This document shows positions 36,256-46,731 of a DNA stretch of 64,000 bases, one piece after another; position 1 is the first letter of the stretch; every line of letters starts with the position of its first letter. This DNA comes from Anaerocolumna chitinilytica (GTDB taxonomy: Bacteria; Bacillota; Clostridia; Lachnospirales; Lachnospiraceae). The notes beneath the pieces are model-generated. The model worked only from the letters and a program-made list of their open reading frames with translations. It was not told the origin of the DNA and ran no database searches. Both the position numbers and the translations under genes were made by a program. The stretch is from NCBI RefSeq assembly GCF_014218355.1, contig NZ_AP023368.1:3538001-3602000 (forward strand). Reading direction: 5' to 3'.

Positions 36256-37212
36256 TTATTCCTGAAAGAACTGAATTACTCTGTCAGTTAACCCCGGTAA
36301 GTATTCATGCCCATAATCCGGATAGATAATCTGTTCTTTTTCGGAGGTTATTTTATTATAAGCAGCAAATTGGGTAGAAGGCGGGCAAACGGTATCCATT
36401 AATCCGGTTACAAATAATACTTTTCCCTTGATTCTTTCTACCAGGTTCTGTATGTCAATATATCCAAGCTTCGTAAATACTTCCTCTTCTCTTTGATGAA
36501 TGGGATCAAACATTCTAAAATATTGCTTTAATTCCTCATATGCTTCCTTTGCCAAGTCCATCTCCCATACTCTTTTGTAATCACTTAAGAATGGATAGGT
36601 CGGTGCGAGTCTACTGATTCTTGGCTCCAGAGATGCACAGGCAAGAGTCAGCGCTCCTCCCTGGGAGCCTCCCATAGCATAAACCTTCCGGATGTCAACC
36701 TCCGGCATATTAAGCGCAATATCCGCCAGTTCCGCTGTGTCCAGAAAAATATGCCTGAACAACAGGTTATCAGGCACATCATCAAGGCCTCTGATAATAT
36801 GTCCATGTAAAGTATTTCCCTTTACTCCGCCAGTATCCTGGGAATAACCTCCCTGTCCGCGGCAATCCATTGCGAAGACAGAATAACCCTGAGCCGCAAA
36901 TACAAGTTTATCACTCCAGTCACCTCCCTTACCGCCGTAACCATGAAACATCAATACAGCCGGATGTTTCTCTTGAACGCTCTTGGGACGTACATATTTC
37001 ACGTGGATTCTTGCATCTCTGACACCGGTAAAGTATAAGTCAAAACACTCTGCATAGGGTACCTGAAAACTTGCAGGAACCAATTCCACCTTAGGATCTA
37101 CGGCTTTCATTTCTAAAAGAGCTCTCTCCCAATACTCTGTGAAATCTTTCGGACGTGGATTAATTCCCTGATATCTTTTAAGTTCTTCTAACGGCATGTC
37201 TATCATTGGCAT
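36256..37212 (-). CDS. CE7 acetyl esterase (acetylxylan esterase / cephalosporin-C deacetylase family)
   Basis: 318 residues, the CE7 length. RGQGG in DCRGQGGYSQD (about 118-128), catalytic Ser in MGGSQGGAL (about 181), Asp in TGLMDTVCPP (about 268) and His in DYGHEYLPG (about 300). No signal peptide, so it acts inside the cell on imported acetylated oligosaccharides. It adjoins a GH43/heparinase-like/GH36 locus, consistent with trimming of substituted plant glycans. Confidence 0.92.
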   Translation of the reverse strand: MPMIDMPLEELKRYQGINPRPKDFTEYWERALLEMKAVDPKVELVPASFQVPYAECFDLYFTGVRDARIHVKYVRPKSVQEKHPAVLMFHGYGGKGGDWSDKLVFAAQGYSVFAMDCRGQGGYSQDTGGVKGNTLHGHIIRGLDDVPDNLLFRHIFLDTAELADIALNMPEVDIRKVYAMGGSQGGALTLACASLEPRISRLAPTYPFLSDYKRVWEMDLAKEAYEELKQYFRMFDPIHQREEEVFTKLGYIDIQNLVERIKGKVLFVTGLMDTVCPPSTQFAAYNKITSEKEQIIYPDYGHEYLPGLTDRVIQFFQE

Positions 37213-37423
37213 AGCAAACTCCTCACTTTCTTATGAATATATTGTTTCTGTATGCTATTATTTTATAAAATTTTTTGTAAAATTACAAAGCATAATACTA
37301 TTAGAATTATGGTATATCCACTACAAACAGCAGAAATATCTACAAGCTGCTTCGTCTCTTTACCGTCATACAGACTAATGATACATAAAAGGTTATACCA
37401 TCTGCCTTGATCTTAATGATAAA

Positions 37424-37478
37424 AATACCCTCAGAGTCAAACAATGATTTTATTTTCAATGTCTGTTCTGAGGGTATT
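37424..37478 (-). terminator. Terminator after the small membrane-protein gene
   Basis: Perfect 12-bp stem AATACCCTCAGA / TCTGAGGGTATT with a 31-base loop; minus strand continues TTTTTATC. The rest of 37213-37543 shows no gene. Confidence 0.65.
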
Positions 37479-37543
37479 ATATTTTATCGGATTGATCTTT
37501 TATTGTTAGAATGTTTCTTAACTGAAACGAACTATGATATTTA

Positions 37544-38020
37544 TTACATTTTCATAATTAATAAATCCGGATTAATCATACCAAATATCATGGCTACATG
37601 TGCAACTACAAGGAATATACCAACAAATACGGCATGAAGCTTAAGCTTGCCTGTTTCGTCTCTTCTCTTTCCGATTAAGCCTGTCTCAAGTAAGAACATA
37701 CCCATAAAAGGAACAACGCCTAACAGATAGAAACCAACTGCAATCACATCCGCAGGTCCTCTCCAACCACCGGATACGGTAAGAGGTACCACAGCATTTA
37801 TAAAGAGATAAATAAAAATTCCAAGAAAATAAATACCTGCAAAAATACCGGTAGCTTTGCTTACTTTCTTCGCTGTCCCAGTCATGTTTCTTGTAAACAG
37901 AATAATCATTTCCGTGATTGCAAGAGTTTCTGCGCAAATAACGGGAACTGCCATAAAAATCAGCAAATGCCATGGCTGTGCAGTTGAAAGTAATTCCATG
38001 TAATGTGTCATAGAATTCAT
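37544..38020 (-). CDS. Four- to five-helix membrane protein, function unknown
   Basis: 158 residues; hydrophobic segments at about 17-41, 58-78, 90-115 and 128-155. I do not recognise the family. No catalytic motif is visible; GMFLLETGLIGKRRDETGKLKLH and charged residues in the first helix (CAETLAITEM) may matter. GGGAGGAT precedes the ATG. It lies between the CE7 esterase and the tandem GH43 gene on the same strand, but its link to sugar use is unproven. Confidence 0.75.
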   Translation of the reverse strand: MNSMTHYMELLSTAQPWHLLIFMAVPVICAETLAITEMIILFTRNMTGTAKKVSKATGIFAGIYFLGIFIYLFINAVVPLTVSGGWRGPADVIAVGFYLLGVVPFMGMFLLETGLIGKRRDETGKLKLHAVFVGIFLVVAHVAMIFGMINPDLLIMKM

Positions 38021-38111
38021 ATAATATAGATCCTCCCAAATGGTTTATTTGTAAATCAACAAGATGATAATACAAAATCGATGTGGAGATTTTATGGAGG
38101 CAACACAAATA

Positions 38112-39926
38112 TTATATTTTACTGTTCTGGCTTACCTTTACCGGTTGCAGCAGTCCATTTTTAAATTCAATCTTATCTATGCTTAACTCCCGGTGAAAGC
38201 CTTTTCCTTCCGTATACTTACTTAATGGTGTCCCAAAGCGGTGATATACAATATAATATTTCTCTTCTTCCGGTTCTTTAAAAATACAGTGGTGACCGGT
38301 TCCCAGAATATCCAGTTCTGTATTTTTCATAAGCACCGGATACTGATACTGAATCGGGCCATACAGAGACTCTGATATGCCATAGTTTACATGATAATCT
38401 TCGCTGCCGGTATCATCGCAGGACCAGGTAAAATGATAGATTCCGTTCTTTTTAAGAACTGTAATTGCTTCTCTGAAATCATCCGCACCCTCAAGCTTTT
38501 TCATTGTCTCAGGAAGTATATGAGTTAAATCTTTGCTTAACTTAACAATAGCTGCACTTCCGTTACCAAAAAGCAGATAAACCTCTCCGTCCTCCTCATA
38601 AATAGATGGGTCGATAGTTTGACTCATTTCAATTCCGCTTGCTTTTAGAATCTCAGGGGTTATAAGTGGGGTTGGTTCCGCTCTAAAACTGCCCACAGGA
38701 GAATCACTGACAGCAACTCCGATACAGGAAACACCGTCCGTTCTTTTTGCACAGAAATAATAATAAAAGCTTCCTTCCCTTTCATAAATTGCCGGTGCCC
38801 AAGCACAGCCTGTCCCCCAAGGTACCTGTTCTGTAGCAACATCCAGAATAATACCTTCGTCCTTCCAGTCTCTGAGGTCATCAGAAGAAAAAGCATGAAA
38901 CTGGGTACCGCTCCAATTGGTATAACCATCGGTAGTCGGGTACAAATAATACTTATTTTTATACTTAATAACATCCGGGTCTGCAAATAAACCGGGAACC
39001 AAAGGCTTTAAGACATTATTCCCCCAGTAGTTCAGGACATTGTTATATTCTTCCTCTTTTAATACCAATATGGAACCATGCCGTTTCTGATTCTTCCCCA
39101 TATCATATTGTTCAGTGTCTGCCCTTTGAAAGACTCCTTCTTTTAAATCCTTACAAATCAATGGCAGATATCCAAGCCCTTCAGCAAATTGATCTACCAT
39201 CAGGCACCAGGTACCATTTTCTTTCAATGGAAAAGCTATTGGGCCTTCAACTCCCATAATTGAGTTCAAAGACTCTGATACAATTTCCTGGAACTCTCCT
39301 TGTAAATGCTTTCCAAAGTCCATTCGAATATTTTTAGTCGTTTCATCCTTGGAAAAGCGGTAAAAGATTCCCTCTTCCTCTATGATAGTGGTATCTATGA
39401 TATCATGACTGCGTTCAATATACTTCTGAGGCTTTGTAAACTCTACAAAATCCTTTGTATAGGAGCAGTAAATCCTATGTTTTCTTTCTTCACCTGATTC
39501 CTTCACTTTGGATGCCCAGATTACCAGGTAAGCCTTCTCCTCCGTGTCATAAATTGCTTCCGGTGCCCATACACAGCCAGCTCCCGGTATATCCACCTGA
39601 AAGTTCCAGGGTTGCGACCAGTGAATCAAATCCTTTGACTGCCAGATAAGCATATTCATACTTCCCTGTTCTTGTGCTATAGTCCAGCCCTTTTCATTCG
39701 CAATCCGAAGGTCAGTCCCTAGAATATAAAAATACCCATCCAGCTGGGAACGCAATATAAAAGGATCCCGGACACCCTTTTCACCGATACAGGATTGTAC
39801 CACCATCTTACCATCATTTAAATCCTGCCAGTGTAACCCATCACGGCTGACAGAAAAATAAATCTGCTCTCCCTCTGAAGATTCTCCGGTAAAATGTACG
39901 AATAAATATCTTTTTTCTTCCTGCAT
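38112..39926 (-). CDS. Two-domain GH43-like glycosidase
   Basis: 604 residues with two beta-propeller GH43-like halves. N-terminal half (about 1-290): FSVSRDGLHW, KGVRDPFIL and WAPEAIYD. C-terminal half (about 305-600): LFADPDVIKYKNKYYLYPTTDGY with the catalytic-base Asp near 315, WAPAIYEREGSFYYYF and DPSIYEEDGEVYLLFG. The C-terminal half keeps more of the canonical GH43 layout. No signal peptide. Start ATG 39926 with GGAGG upstream. Likely an intracellular arabinosidase/xylosidase type; specificity unknown. Confidence 0.85.
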   Translation of the reverse strand: MQEEKRYLFVHFTGESSEGEQIYFSVSRDGLHWQDLNDGKMVVQSCIGEKGVRDPFILRSQLDGYFYILGTDLRIANEKGWTIAQEQGSMNMLIWQSKDLIHWSQPWNFQVDIPGAGCVWAPEAIYDTEEKAYLVIWASKVKESGEERKHRIYCSYTKDFVEFTKPQKYIERSHDIIDTTIIEEEGIFYRFSKDETTKNIRMDFGKHLQGEFQEIVSESLNSIMGVEGPIAFPLKENGTWCLMVDQFAEGLGYLPLICKDLKEGVFQRADTEQYDMGKNQKRHGSILVLKEEEYNNVLNYWGNNVLKPLVPGLFADPDVIKYKNKYYLYPTTDGYTNWSGTQFHAFSSDDLRDWKDEGIILDVATEQVPWGTGCAWAPAIYEREGSFYYYFCAKRTDGVSCIGVAVSDSPVGSFRAEPTPLITPEILKASGIEMSQTIDPSIYEEDGEVYLLFGNGSAAIVKLSKDLTHILPETMKKLEGADDFREAITVLKKNGIYHFTWSCDDTGSEDYHVNYGISESLYGPIQYQYPVLMKNTELDILGTGHHCIFKEPEEEKYYIVYHRFGTPLSKYTEGKGFHRELSIDKIEFKNGLLQPVKVSQNSKI

Positions 39927-40071
39927 AAAATATTCCTCCACTTATATGAATGTTATTTTGATTTCAATTATATAAATACGAGCATCCAAAGGCACTTTTC
40001 AATACATCTGCATATATAAATACAGGACTTATGGTGCTATATCGTATAATCTGTATAATTTAATAAAGCAA

Positions 40072-41775
40072 TTACTTTATGTAAAATACCATACCTCCAT
40101 AACCGTCTTTTACCGGTACTTCCCATTGTATCAGCCAGATTCTCTGTTCTTTTCCTTCATGGTCTGTGTGTATTCTAGGCAGGAAATGTATCTCTTCCAA
40201 ATATTCCTCGAACTGAACTCTTATAGAAGCTTTTCTTCCACGAATAAGAATCTCATTCTTATTGATAACCGGCTCATAACGGGTTACCAGATTCTCGGTA
40301 GCAGTAAGCTTATTTTTATTCCCCCAAAACCGGTCTTCAATTCTTGTCACACCGCTTGAAGGCACAAAATGAATCATACGTATCAGTGAATCCAGAGAAT
40401 CATCACCATATGCCTTGCCATAACTAATTAAGATATTTCCTTCTCCATCTCCTTTAAAATTATCGCAGGTATATTGTTTTCCAGCCTTTTGAAATCTATT
40501 ATTCACAATAGGAACATTATGTCCCAGAGAACTGTTGCAAAGAATCTCATATCGTCCTTCACCAAAATATTCTTTTGTATATTCTCCGGCTCCAAGGTCC
40601 TCTAAAAGCATCTCCCCCTCTTTCATATACAGGAAGCTGCCCACATCATTGTGATTGTGCGGTTCACCGTTATTCCCGCCTTTGGCTGCCAGCACAGCCC
40701 CGGAAGCACTTTGAAAAACAGCCCATTGGGCATCGGGCAATATCTCAAAGGGTTTTCTTGCTGCTTGCACCTGCAACGGTTCCACCATATACTTTTTTGT
40801 CCAGCTATAGTCTCTGTATGCCCCCATCCATCTGGCGCAAGGATCTTCCAGGACCCCTGCTGCAAGAGCAAGGTCAGGAACTTCCACTTCCTTAAAATGA
40901 GAAGCCAGATAGCAGGTTAACCCTATACGAAACTTCTCTCTGCTGCTGCCATCCGAGAAGCTTAGAGTAATTCCTCCTGTGAAATAGCATTTCTGCTGAA
41001 AAACTGCAATCTCGGCGCAATTTTTTGCAGCTAAAAGATTAATTTTCCCATGTGTATATTCAAATAACTGCTCTGCAAAGCCGGTAAAGTAAGTCATACC
41101 ATAGGTGTAATATCCCAAGCCTTCCATACAGGTACCATCTGCCGGAAAACCTTTCATATACCATTTCAATGCCTTCACAATTCTATCCAGACATGTGTTT
41201 AATTTATCCTCATTGTCATTCATAAGATAAATGGCAGCACTTCCGATGGAACCGGCACATACAGCACACCAATTATTGGTGCCTCTCTCCCAGTCTGCAT
41301 ATGGACTCTCTGACTGATAAAAGGGCTCCAAGACTCTTCTATATACCTGCTCCCTGACTAGGTTTTGAATTTCTTTCGATAATTCTGAGTTTAACAGACT
41401 GATTATTTCTGATAAGGATTGGGCAGTCTCACTTGCAAATAAATCTATGGTTATCTCCCAATCATTATTCTCTCTATTTACATGGGCAGGCAAAGCCCAA
41501 CAGACTTCATTGCAAATACCCTGTATTACTTCTTCCAGCATCAGGATATCCTCTTTCCTGTGCCATAATACTGAAGCCATCCCAAATACCAGCAGGTACT
41601 TTCTGCGCAGAAAATATTTTTCCTCATATTGAAGTCTATTTCCAGTTCTCTCAAACAACGAGAATAATGTTTCTGTCAATACAGGCATTGGTTCCCTGCG
41701 AAGCCTAGTTACCTCGGCTCTAATGTCTTGTTCATATTGATACAATAGTTTCTGTAATTGTTCTCTCATATTCAT
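40072..41775 (-). CDS. Heparinase II/III-like family protein
   Basis: 567 residues. An N-terminal alpha-toroid (about 1-330) with WCAVCAGSIGSAAIYL and GYYTYGMTYFTGF, and a C-terminal beta-sandwich (Hepar_II_III) with GNNGEPHNHNDVGSFLYMKEGEMLLEDLGAGEYTKEYF. The His-rich NHND segment holds a conserved metal/active-site region. No signal peptide, so it probably lyses imported uronic-acid oligosaccharides. Start is uncertain among 41787 (GTG), 41775 and 41769. Confidence 0.83.
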   Translation of the reverse strand: MNMREQLQKLLYQYEQDIRAEVTRLRREPMPVLTETLFSLFERTGNRLQYEEKYFLRRKYLLVFGMASVLWHRKEDILMLEEVIQGICNEVCWALPAHVNRENNDWEITIDLFASETAQSLSEIISLLNSELSKEIQNLVREQVYRRVLEPFYQSESPYADWERGTNNWCAVCAGSIGSAAIYLMNDNEDKLNTCLDRIVKALKWYMKGFPADGTCMEGLGYYTYGMTYFTGFAEQLFEYTHGKINLLAAKNCAEIAVFQQKCYFTGGITLSFSDGSSREKFRIGLTCYLASHFKEVEVPDLALAAGVLEDPCARWMGAYRDYSWTKKYMVEPLQVQAARKPFEILPDAQWAVFQSASGAVLAAKGGNNGEPHNHNDVGSFLYMKEGEMLLEDLGAGEYTKEYFGEGRYEILCNSSLGHNVPIVNNRFQKAGKQYTCDNFKGDGEGNILISYGKAYGDDSLDSLIRMIHFVPSSGVTRIEDRFWGNKNKLTATENLVTRYEPVINKNEILIRGRKASIRVQFEEYLEEIHFLPRIHTDHEGKEQRIWLIQWEVPVKDGYGGMVFYIK

Positions 41776-41856
41776 TCCGGTTCCCACAGGTATTCTTTAT
41801 AATTCCCTTCTTTCAAAAGGATCAAGCTCATTCAAGATATCCTTCATATTATAAAA

Positions 41857-41895
41857 AAACGGCGGACCACACACAATTGCGTAGTCCTACCGTTT
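41857..41895 (-). terminator. Terminator after the DUF2264 gene
   Basis: Stem AAACGG-x2-GGAC / GTCC-x2-CCGTTT with a 2-base internal mismatch; followed on the minus strand by a T-run. Confidence 0.65.
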
Positions 41896-41947
41896 CTTAA
41901 ACAAAGTTACCTGTTCCGACCGCATTCTTTCGAATTATCGGCTGTAA

Positions 41948-44002
41948 TTACAACTGCAGATTTCCTTCAATTCCTTCAAACGCAACAACTCTATTACTGC
42001 CATCTTTGAGGGAAATGGTAACCGGCCCATAACCGCCGCAATTTTCCTTATCGGTATATTGGATGGAAGCAATGGGGAAAAGCTCTTCTTCCGTAAAATC
42101 CTCCAGGCTTTCTTTTGTAATAACTTGTGAAATTATAATATAAGGTTCATAGCCGTATTGCTTCTTCCTAGTAAGCTTTCCATATACAATAATGGACTTA
42201 GCTGAATCCGGGTTGGTTCCTTCACTGTGCAGAAGGTTAATCTCATCCCATCCATCATACAACGTCATAGCAAGCTGTTTCTCTCTTCCCGTAAAATCAT
42301 GTCCCTTTAAGATAATTGCTTTCCCATTATCTCTTTCCAGATGTATTATTTCTGTTCCATTGTCCGGAAAACCATAAGCACCCAATGTCAATTCTATAGG
42401 TCTTCTGTGAAGCTTTAGCTTATCCACACGGATTATACCATTGGGCACAGTAAAATCAGCAAGATTTACCGCCTGTATCCAGGTACTTTCTTTGGATAAT
42501 TCATAATGAAAGAATTGTCTTCGGTATAATACCTCCTCTTTCTTCCCATGCCAGAAGGTAACATTACCTTTTAGATATTCACCGGAGGTCAGATCCTTCA
42601 GCACATACTGCTGTGCTTCCACCTCTTTCGATGGGGCTGATTCCCATGGATATTTTGAGTTAAAGCATAGTTTAGAATAATTCCACATCCCATGCTCATC
42701 TCCGATATTCTTTACTACCTTACCTGTTCGCAGTATCGTCTCTCCGTTGGAACCATGGTTGGTAAAGCATAGTGCAGGCCCATTAAGAGTTGTCTCTTTC
42801 ACTTCTTTCTCCTTAAGGTTGTCCCAGGTACCGTTATTCTCCCTTGCACTCCAAAAGGGATGTTCTGCTTCCAGATGCAGGCAGAGGAAGGCCTTTCCCA
42901 GCCAGAAAGGAGATTCTGCACAGGAATATCCCTGAACCAAAGGTGTGAACTGTCCGTAAAATCCTAAAGTAGGAATCCCTTCATATAGGAAGTCCTCTCT
43001 TGTCAAAAATTGCAGCAGCGAACCGGAGGCGATACGCCTTGCCAGACCGGGGTCGGCTTTAGAATTCTTTAACAGCATATTGCCATCGAAGGCACTGGTT
43101 GCTGCATTACGGTAGATATTACTTCTTCCCCACATGTTTGTAAAGCCGTCACGATCAAAGAAATCCCCATAGGTTTCCATTAATTTATTAGAGTTTTCCT
43201 CGAATTTCTGCGCAAGATAAGGCTCCTTTTCATAGCCGTACCAAAGATTCCAGATTGGTGAATAGACATTAAATGCCCAGCAGGAGTAGTAATCAAAGGA
43301 ATGACCATCCCGGTACCAGCCATCTCCCGCATAGTAATTTAAGATTGCCTGAGCATGGTCTCTCATTATATCCTCATCTATAGGATATCCTTCTTTGTGC
43401 AGGAATGCCAGGTCCAGCATATTAAACAGACGCCAGTTCTGGGGAACTGTATTGGCATGAGCATAGCCGGTGAGAAAAGCTGCGATAGTATCCTTTTCTT
43501 CCTTCGTGTATGTGTCCCATATTTCTGATTTGCAATTCCACAGGCACACCACTAAGGCACAGGTTTCTACGGTCTGCTGAAATGCTCTGAAGGGATCTCC
43601 ATTTCCTACCGTTTTCATTTGTTCCTCATAGCTTCCCACAGAATTTATATCACCTGAGGTACAGGCTCGTAACACATGTTCCTTATAATAATCTTTGAGC
43701 CTGTAATTACAGATGGCAGTCTCCGGATTATTACGTATTAATGGAGCTGCCAGAAAGAAGGATCTTGCCAATCCCTCAAAGATCTCTGCCTTTCTCTCTA
43801 CTTCCCTTTGGCCTTCTGCAGCATCCATATGCGGATAGGTGACTTTCGTTTCCTTTCTAGGTACAATGACAGGATCATGAATAGATTTGATGTTTTGGAA
43901 AATACCTGTTAGAAGATACTCTCCCGCCTCTATCCAGCTCTCTCTGGTAAGTCCAGTGTAGGGACTTAATGTATAATCCAATGTTTTGGGTCGAAATATC
44001 AT
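41948..44002 (-). CDS. DUF2264 domain protein
   Basis: 684 residues. The N-terminal two thirds matches DUF2264: SPYTGLTRESWIEAGEYLL, then many Trp/Tyr-rich alpha-helical segments (WNCKSEIWDTY, YYAGDGWYRDGHSFDYYSCWAFN, GFTNMWGRSNIYRNA). A beta-rich C-terminal part follows (about 400-684). DUF2264 proteins often sit beside uronyl hydrolases or lyases in glycan loci, but their reaction is unsettled. GGGAGAATCAAGGAA precedes ATG 44002. Confidence 0.87.
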   Translation of the reverse strand: MIFRPKTLDYTLSPYTGLTRESWIEAGEYLLTGIFQNIKSIHDPVIVPRKETKVTYPHMDAAEGQREVERKAEIFEGLARSFFLAAPLIRNNPETAICNYRLKDYYKEHVLRACTSGDINSVGSYEEQMKTVGNGDPFRAFQQTVETCALVVCLWNCKSEIWDTYTKEEKDTIAAFLTGYAHANTVPQNWRLFNMLDLAFLHKEGYPIDEDIMRDHAQAILNYYAGDGWYRDGHSFDYYSCWAFNVYSPIWNLWYGYEKEPYLAQKFEENSNKLMETYGDFFDRDGFTNMWGRSNIYRNAATSAFDGNMLLKNSKADPGLARRIASGSLLQFLTREDFLYEGIPTLGFYGQFTPLVQGYSCAESPFWLGKAFLCLHLEAEHPFWSARENNGTWDNLKEKEVKETTLNGPALCFTNHGSNGETILRTGKVVKNIGDEHGMWNYSKLCFNSKYPWESAPSKEVEAQQYVLKDLTSGEYLKGNVTFWHGKKEEVLYRRQFFHYELSKESTWIQAVNLADFTVPNGIIRVDKLKLHRRPIELTLGAYGFPDNGTEIIHLERDNGKAIILKGHDFTGREKQLAMTLYDGWDEINLLHSEGTNPDSAKSIIVYGKLTRKKQYGYEPYIIISQVITKESLEDFTEEELFPIASIQYTDKENCGGYGPVTISLKDGSNRVVAFEGIEGNLQL

Positions 44003-44160
44003 TTCCTTGATTCTCCCTTACTTATTTAGCAGACGGACGTTTTCTGTCCAAAAGGTTCCACTATTATGTTTATTGTATAGTTTTCCTGTCTGATTATAAA
44101 TAACCTATTGTGTTTTTTACTAACCATTTCTGCTATTAAGGCCCAGAACAAAATGTTAAA

Positions 44161-44215
44161 ATAAAAGCTCTGCAAGGTATGGCAAATCATCCATCATCCT
44201 CGGCAGAGCTTTTAT
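44161..44215 (-). terminator. Terminator after the GH36 gene
   Basis: Perfect 13-bp stem ATAAAAGCTCTGC / GCAGAGCTTTTAT with a 29-base loop. Separates the GH36 transcript from DUF2264. Confidence 0.7.
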
Positions 44216-44293
44216 TTATTACAGTTTTTATTTAACTATATAAACTCATCCTAAACCTGTTAAATCTTTCTCCTTGTCTAATCATAATGCAAG

Positions 44294-46405
44294 TTATTGT
44301 AAATCAAACTCAAAGATTCGGGCTGTAAATTGTTTCGGCATTAGGACTGATAAAGTCTTATGGCTGTCATTCCAGCTATAGCTGCATTCGTTAAAACTTG
44401 GATACGCACACTTTACAGTACAGTTTCTGCCTCCGGTATAGTTAATTGGCAGAACACATTCCTCTTCGCTGCTGTTTCTTCTCCAGACGGCAACATAGAG
44501 TTTATCCTTTGTCCTAAGTCCGAGGCTGACCCAGGTATCAGAAAATTTGGACAACCCCAAAGGCCAGAAGGGCAAGGCTTCTTTGATGTCAGCCCTCATA
44601 GTCTTATAATATTCCAAGGCTTCTCTTACAAGTGCCTTTCCTTCTTCGTTTATATTTCCCAGATGACCGCTTTGGTGGATTCGAAGCAGCATGGCATTAA
44701 CCATATTAAATACAGTCGCTTCTCTGTCTCCGTCTGTCATAGGGTATGACCAAATAGCGGACTGTTCCGGAGTGAGACCTGTAGGTGAATTCGCTGCAAT
44801 CGTAGCATAGCGCCTATAGTCGTCCTGATCACTGGTAGATTGTATGGAGTACCTGGAAAGCATAGCATAATCTATACGAAGACCTCCACTGGAGCAGTTT
44901 TCGATTATTAGATCAGGATATCTTGTAAATATCGAATCCAGCCAAGCTAAATAGGCTCTTTCATGACCCAGAAGGCCATCTCCTATGCTATCTGTATAAA
45001 GTTCTGTACCAATACCCGGCTCAATATTATAATCCATTTTAATATAGCCAATGCCATATTCCCTTATCAGCCTGTCCATTACACCATTTACATAATCGAT
45101 AACCTGAGGGTTTCTAAAATCCAGTTGATATCTGGAACGGTCAAAGACTTTTTTACCATGACGTACAAAAAACCAGTCTTCTGAGACCCTTGGCACTACC
45201 GGACAATGTATGCCCATAACTTCTAGCTCCAGCCATACACCCGGAATCATTCCTTTGCTTCTGATATATTCAGTAACTTCTCTTAACCCCTTTGGAAAGC
45301 GTTCCTTCGATTCTATCCACTCACCTACATTATCCCACCAGGGACCTGCACAGTACCAGCCGGCATCGATGCAGAAATACTCGCAGCCGGCTGCACAGGC
45401 TGCATCTATTAAGGGAAATTCCTTCTCCGCCGTAGGATTTCCCCAAAGACAGTTCATATAATCATTAAAGATAATTGCAAGACTTTCATTATCCTTATTA
45501 GGTCTTCTTATTATTCTTCGGTATTTCGTCAACTCTCCCATTGCGGCATCAAAGTTTTCATGGTTTACACCAACTCCAACCGGTACAGAGAGAAAACTCT
45601 CTCCCGGTTTCAGATTCTTAAACCAGTGAGACTCTGTTTCAGTGGGTCCGCTAAGAGCCAGGTATAAATGTGCTGACTGGTCTGAGATTTCCCAGTGCCA
45701 GGAACCATTATGCTCAATCTGCCAAAAGAGATTGGAACCGGTCTCTATATTCTCTAAAAATGCCATGGGCAGATATTCTTTGGTTGACCAGTTACCGGTA
45801 TTGGTTATCCCCACCGCTTTGGATGAACGCTGTTCTACAACCGGCTGTGATTGTCCGATGCCAAGCTGTTCCAAAGTGTAGGTCTGCCAATCCATCTCTC
45901 TCTGCCAGGAGTTATGAGGAATCTTTAATGACATCTTTTTATCTCTCGGAAGAATTCCTTCCTTTTCAATTCCGGTGTAATTGAAGGAGGAAATATAGGT
46001 CAGTGTTTGTACTTCACTCCCATTATTTAATACCTCACTCCAAGACCTGACTACTGAAATTCCGTCAAAAAATTGGATATGGCTTGTTACGGTTATCCCG
46101 GTCTCTTCGTCAAAGGTTATAAATTCTAATTTTCTTCCCAGGGAATTATGATAATCTTTATGGTTCTTGTATTTCATGCGATATCCAGGAGCTGTTACGA
46201 TATACTTTGTACCATGGCGTTCTAATGGTCTGTCAAGCCCGGCGATATCCACTTCAACCAGATTGAAGCTCCCTTCCAGACTTCTTGCCTTAATTTCTTC
46301 CCGGTGAAAAGGAAGTGCCGAGAAATGAAGCAGTTTTAACTGATTTTCCTCTGTAATTTCAAGGACCATGTGAATATTATTTTCATTAATTGTAATTAAG
46401 TTCAT
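44294..46405 (-). CDS. Alpha-galactosidase (GH36)
   Basis: 703 residues. N-terminal beta-supersandwich, central TIM barrel with FCIDAGWYCAGPWWDNVGEW and GVWLELEVMG, nucleophile Asp in YIKMDYNIEPG (near 455), ENCSSGG, and acid/base Asp in STSDQDDYRRYATIA (near 525); C-terminal beta domain. No signal peptide, so it is intracellular. Divergent from the AraC gene at 46732, which is its probable regulator. Confidence 0.93.
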   Translation of the reverse strand: MNLITINENNIHMVLEITEENQLKLLHFSALPFHREEIKARSLEGSFNLVEVDIAGLDRPLERHGTKYIVTAPGYRMKYKNHKDYHNSLGRKLEFITFDEETGITVTSHIQFFDGISVVRSWSEVLNNGSEVQTLTYISSFNYTGIEKEGILPRDKKMSLKIPHNSWQREMDWQTYTLEQLGIGQSQPVVEQRSSKAVGITNTGNWSTKEYLPMAFLENIETGSNLFWQIEHNGSWHWEISDQSAHLYLALSGPTETESHWFKNLKPGESFLSVPVGVGVNHENFDAAMGELTKYRRIIRRPNKDNESLAIIFNDYMNCLWGNPTAEKEFPLIDAACAAGCEYFCIDAGWYCAGPWWDNVGEWIESKERFPKGLREVTEYIRSKGMIPGVWLELEVMGIHCPVVPRVSEDWFFVRHGKKVFDRSRYQLDFRNPQVIDYVNGVMDRLIREYGIGYIKMDYNIEPGIGTELYTDSIGDGLLGHERAYLAWLDSIFTRYPDLIIENCSSGGLRIDYAMLSRYSIQSTSDQDDYRRYATIAANSPTGLTPEQSAIWSYPMTDGDREATVFNMVNAMLLRIHQSGHLGNINEEGKALVREALEYYKTMRADIKEALPFWPLGLSKFSDTWVSLGLRTKDKLYVAVWRRNSSEEECVLPINYTGGRNCTVKCAYPSFNECSYSWNDSHKTLSVLMPKQFTARIFEFDLQ

Positions 46406-46731
46406 AGGGTTAATCTCCTTGGTAGGTCATTTTTTCTGCTTAGAATATATTTTAGTTCCTGTACAATAATTCTTTTTTCCATTACCGTTCCAAAAGCCAT
46501 TGCTTTATCTATACATCACAAATTTAGAAATCATTATGACTTTTTGGTAATTTTAATAAATCTTAATATAGTGTATAATAAGTGGGACACCAATAGGGAA
46601 GACATAATGTATAAGATAATTCCCACGGAACATATTCTGACCTTTTTATTGTATGATGCTTAGGGTTTAGGAGATGGTTAAGTTGGACTGGCTATTATCA
46701 TGAAGATAAGTATGTGACTGGAGTTTAATTC
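46406..46731. promoter_or_regulatory. Divergent control region between GH36 and an AraC regulator
   Basis: 326 bases without a gene, AT-rich. A TATAAT occurs near 46576 on the plus strand. A shared operator is expected from the divergent layout, but I could not identify one with confidence. Confidence 0.35.

Noticed and set aside
44360..44749. 129-codon plus-strand frame inside the GH36 gene
   Set aside because: Antisense shadow of conserved catalytic-domain sequence; no start signals.
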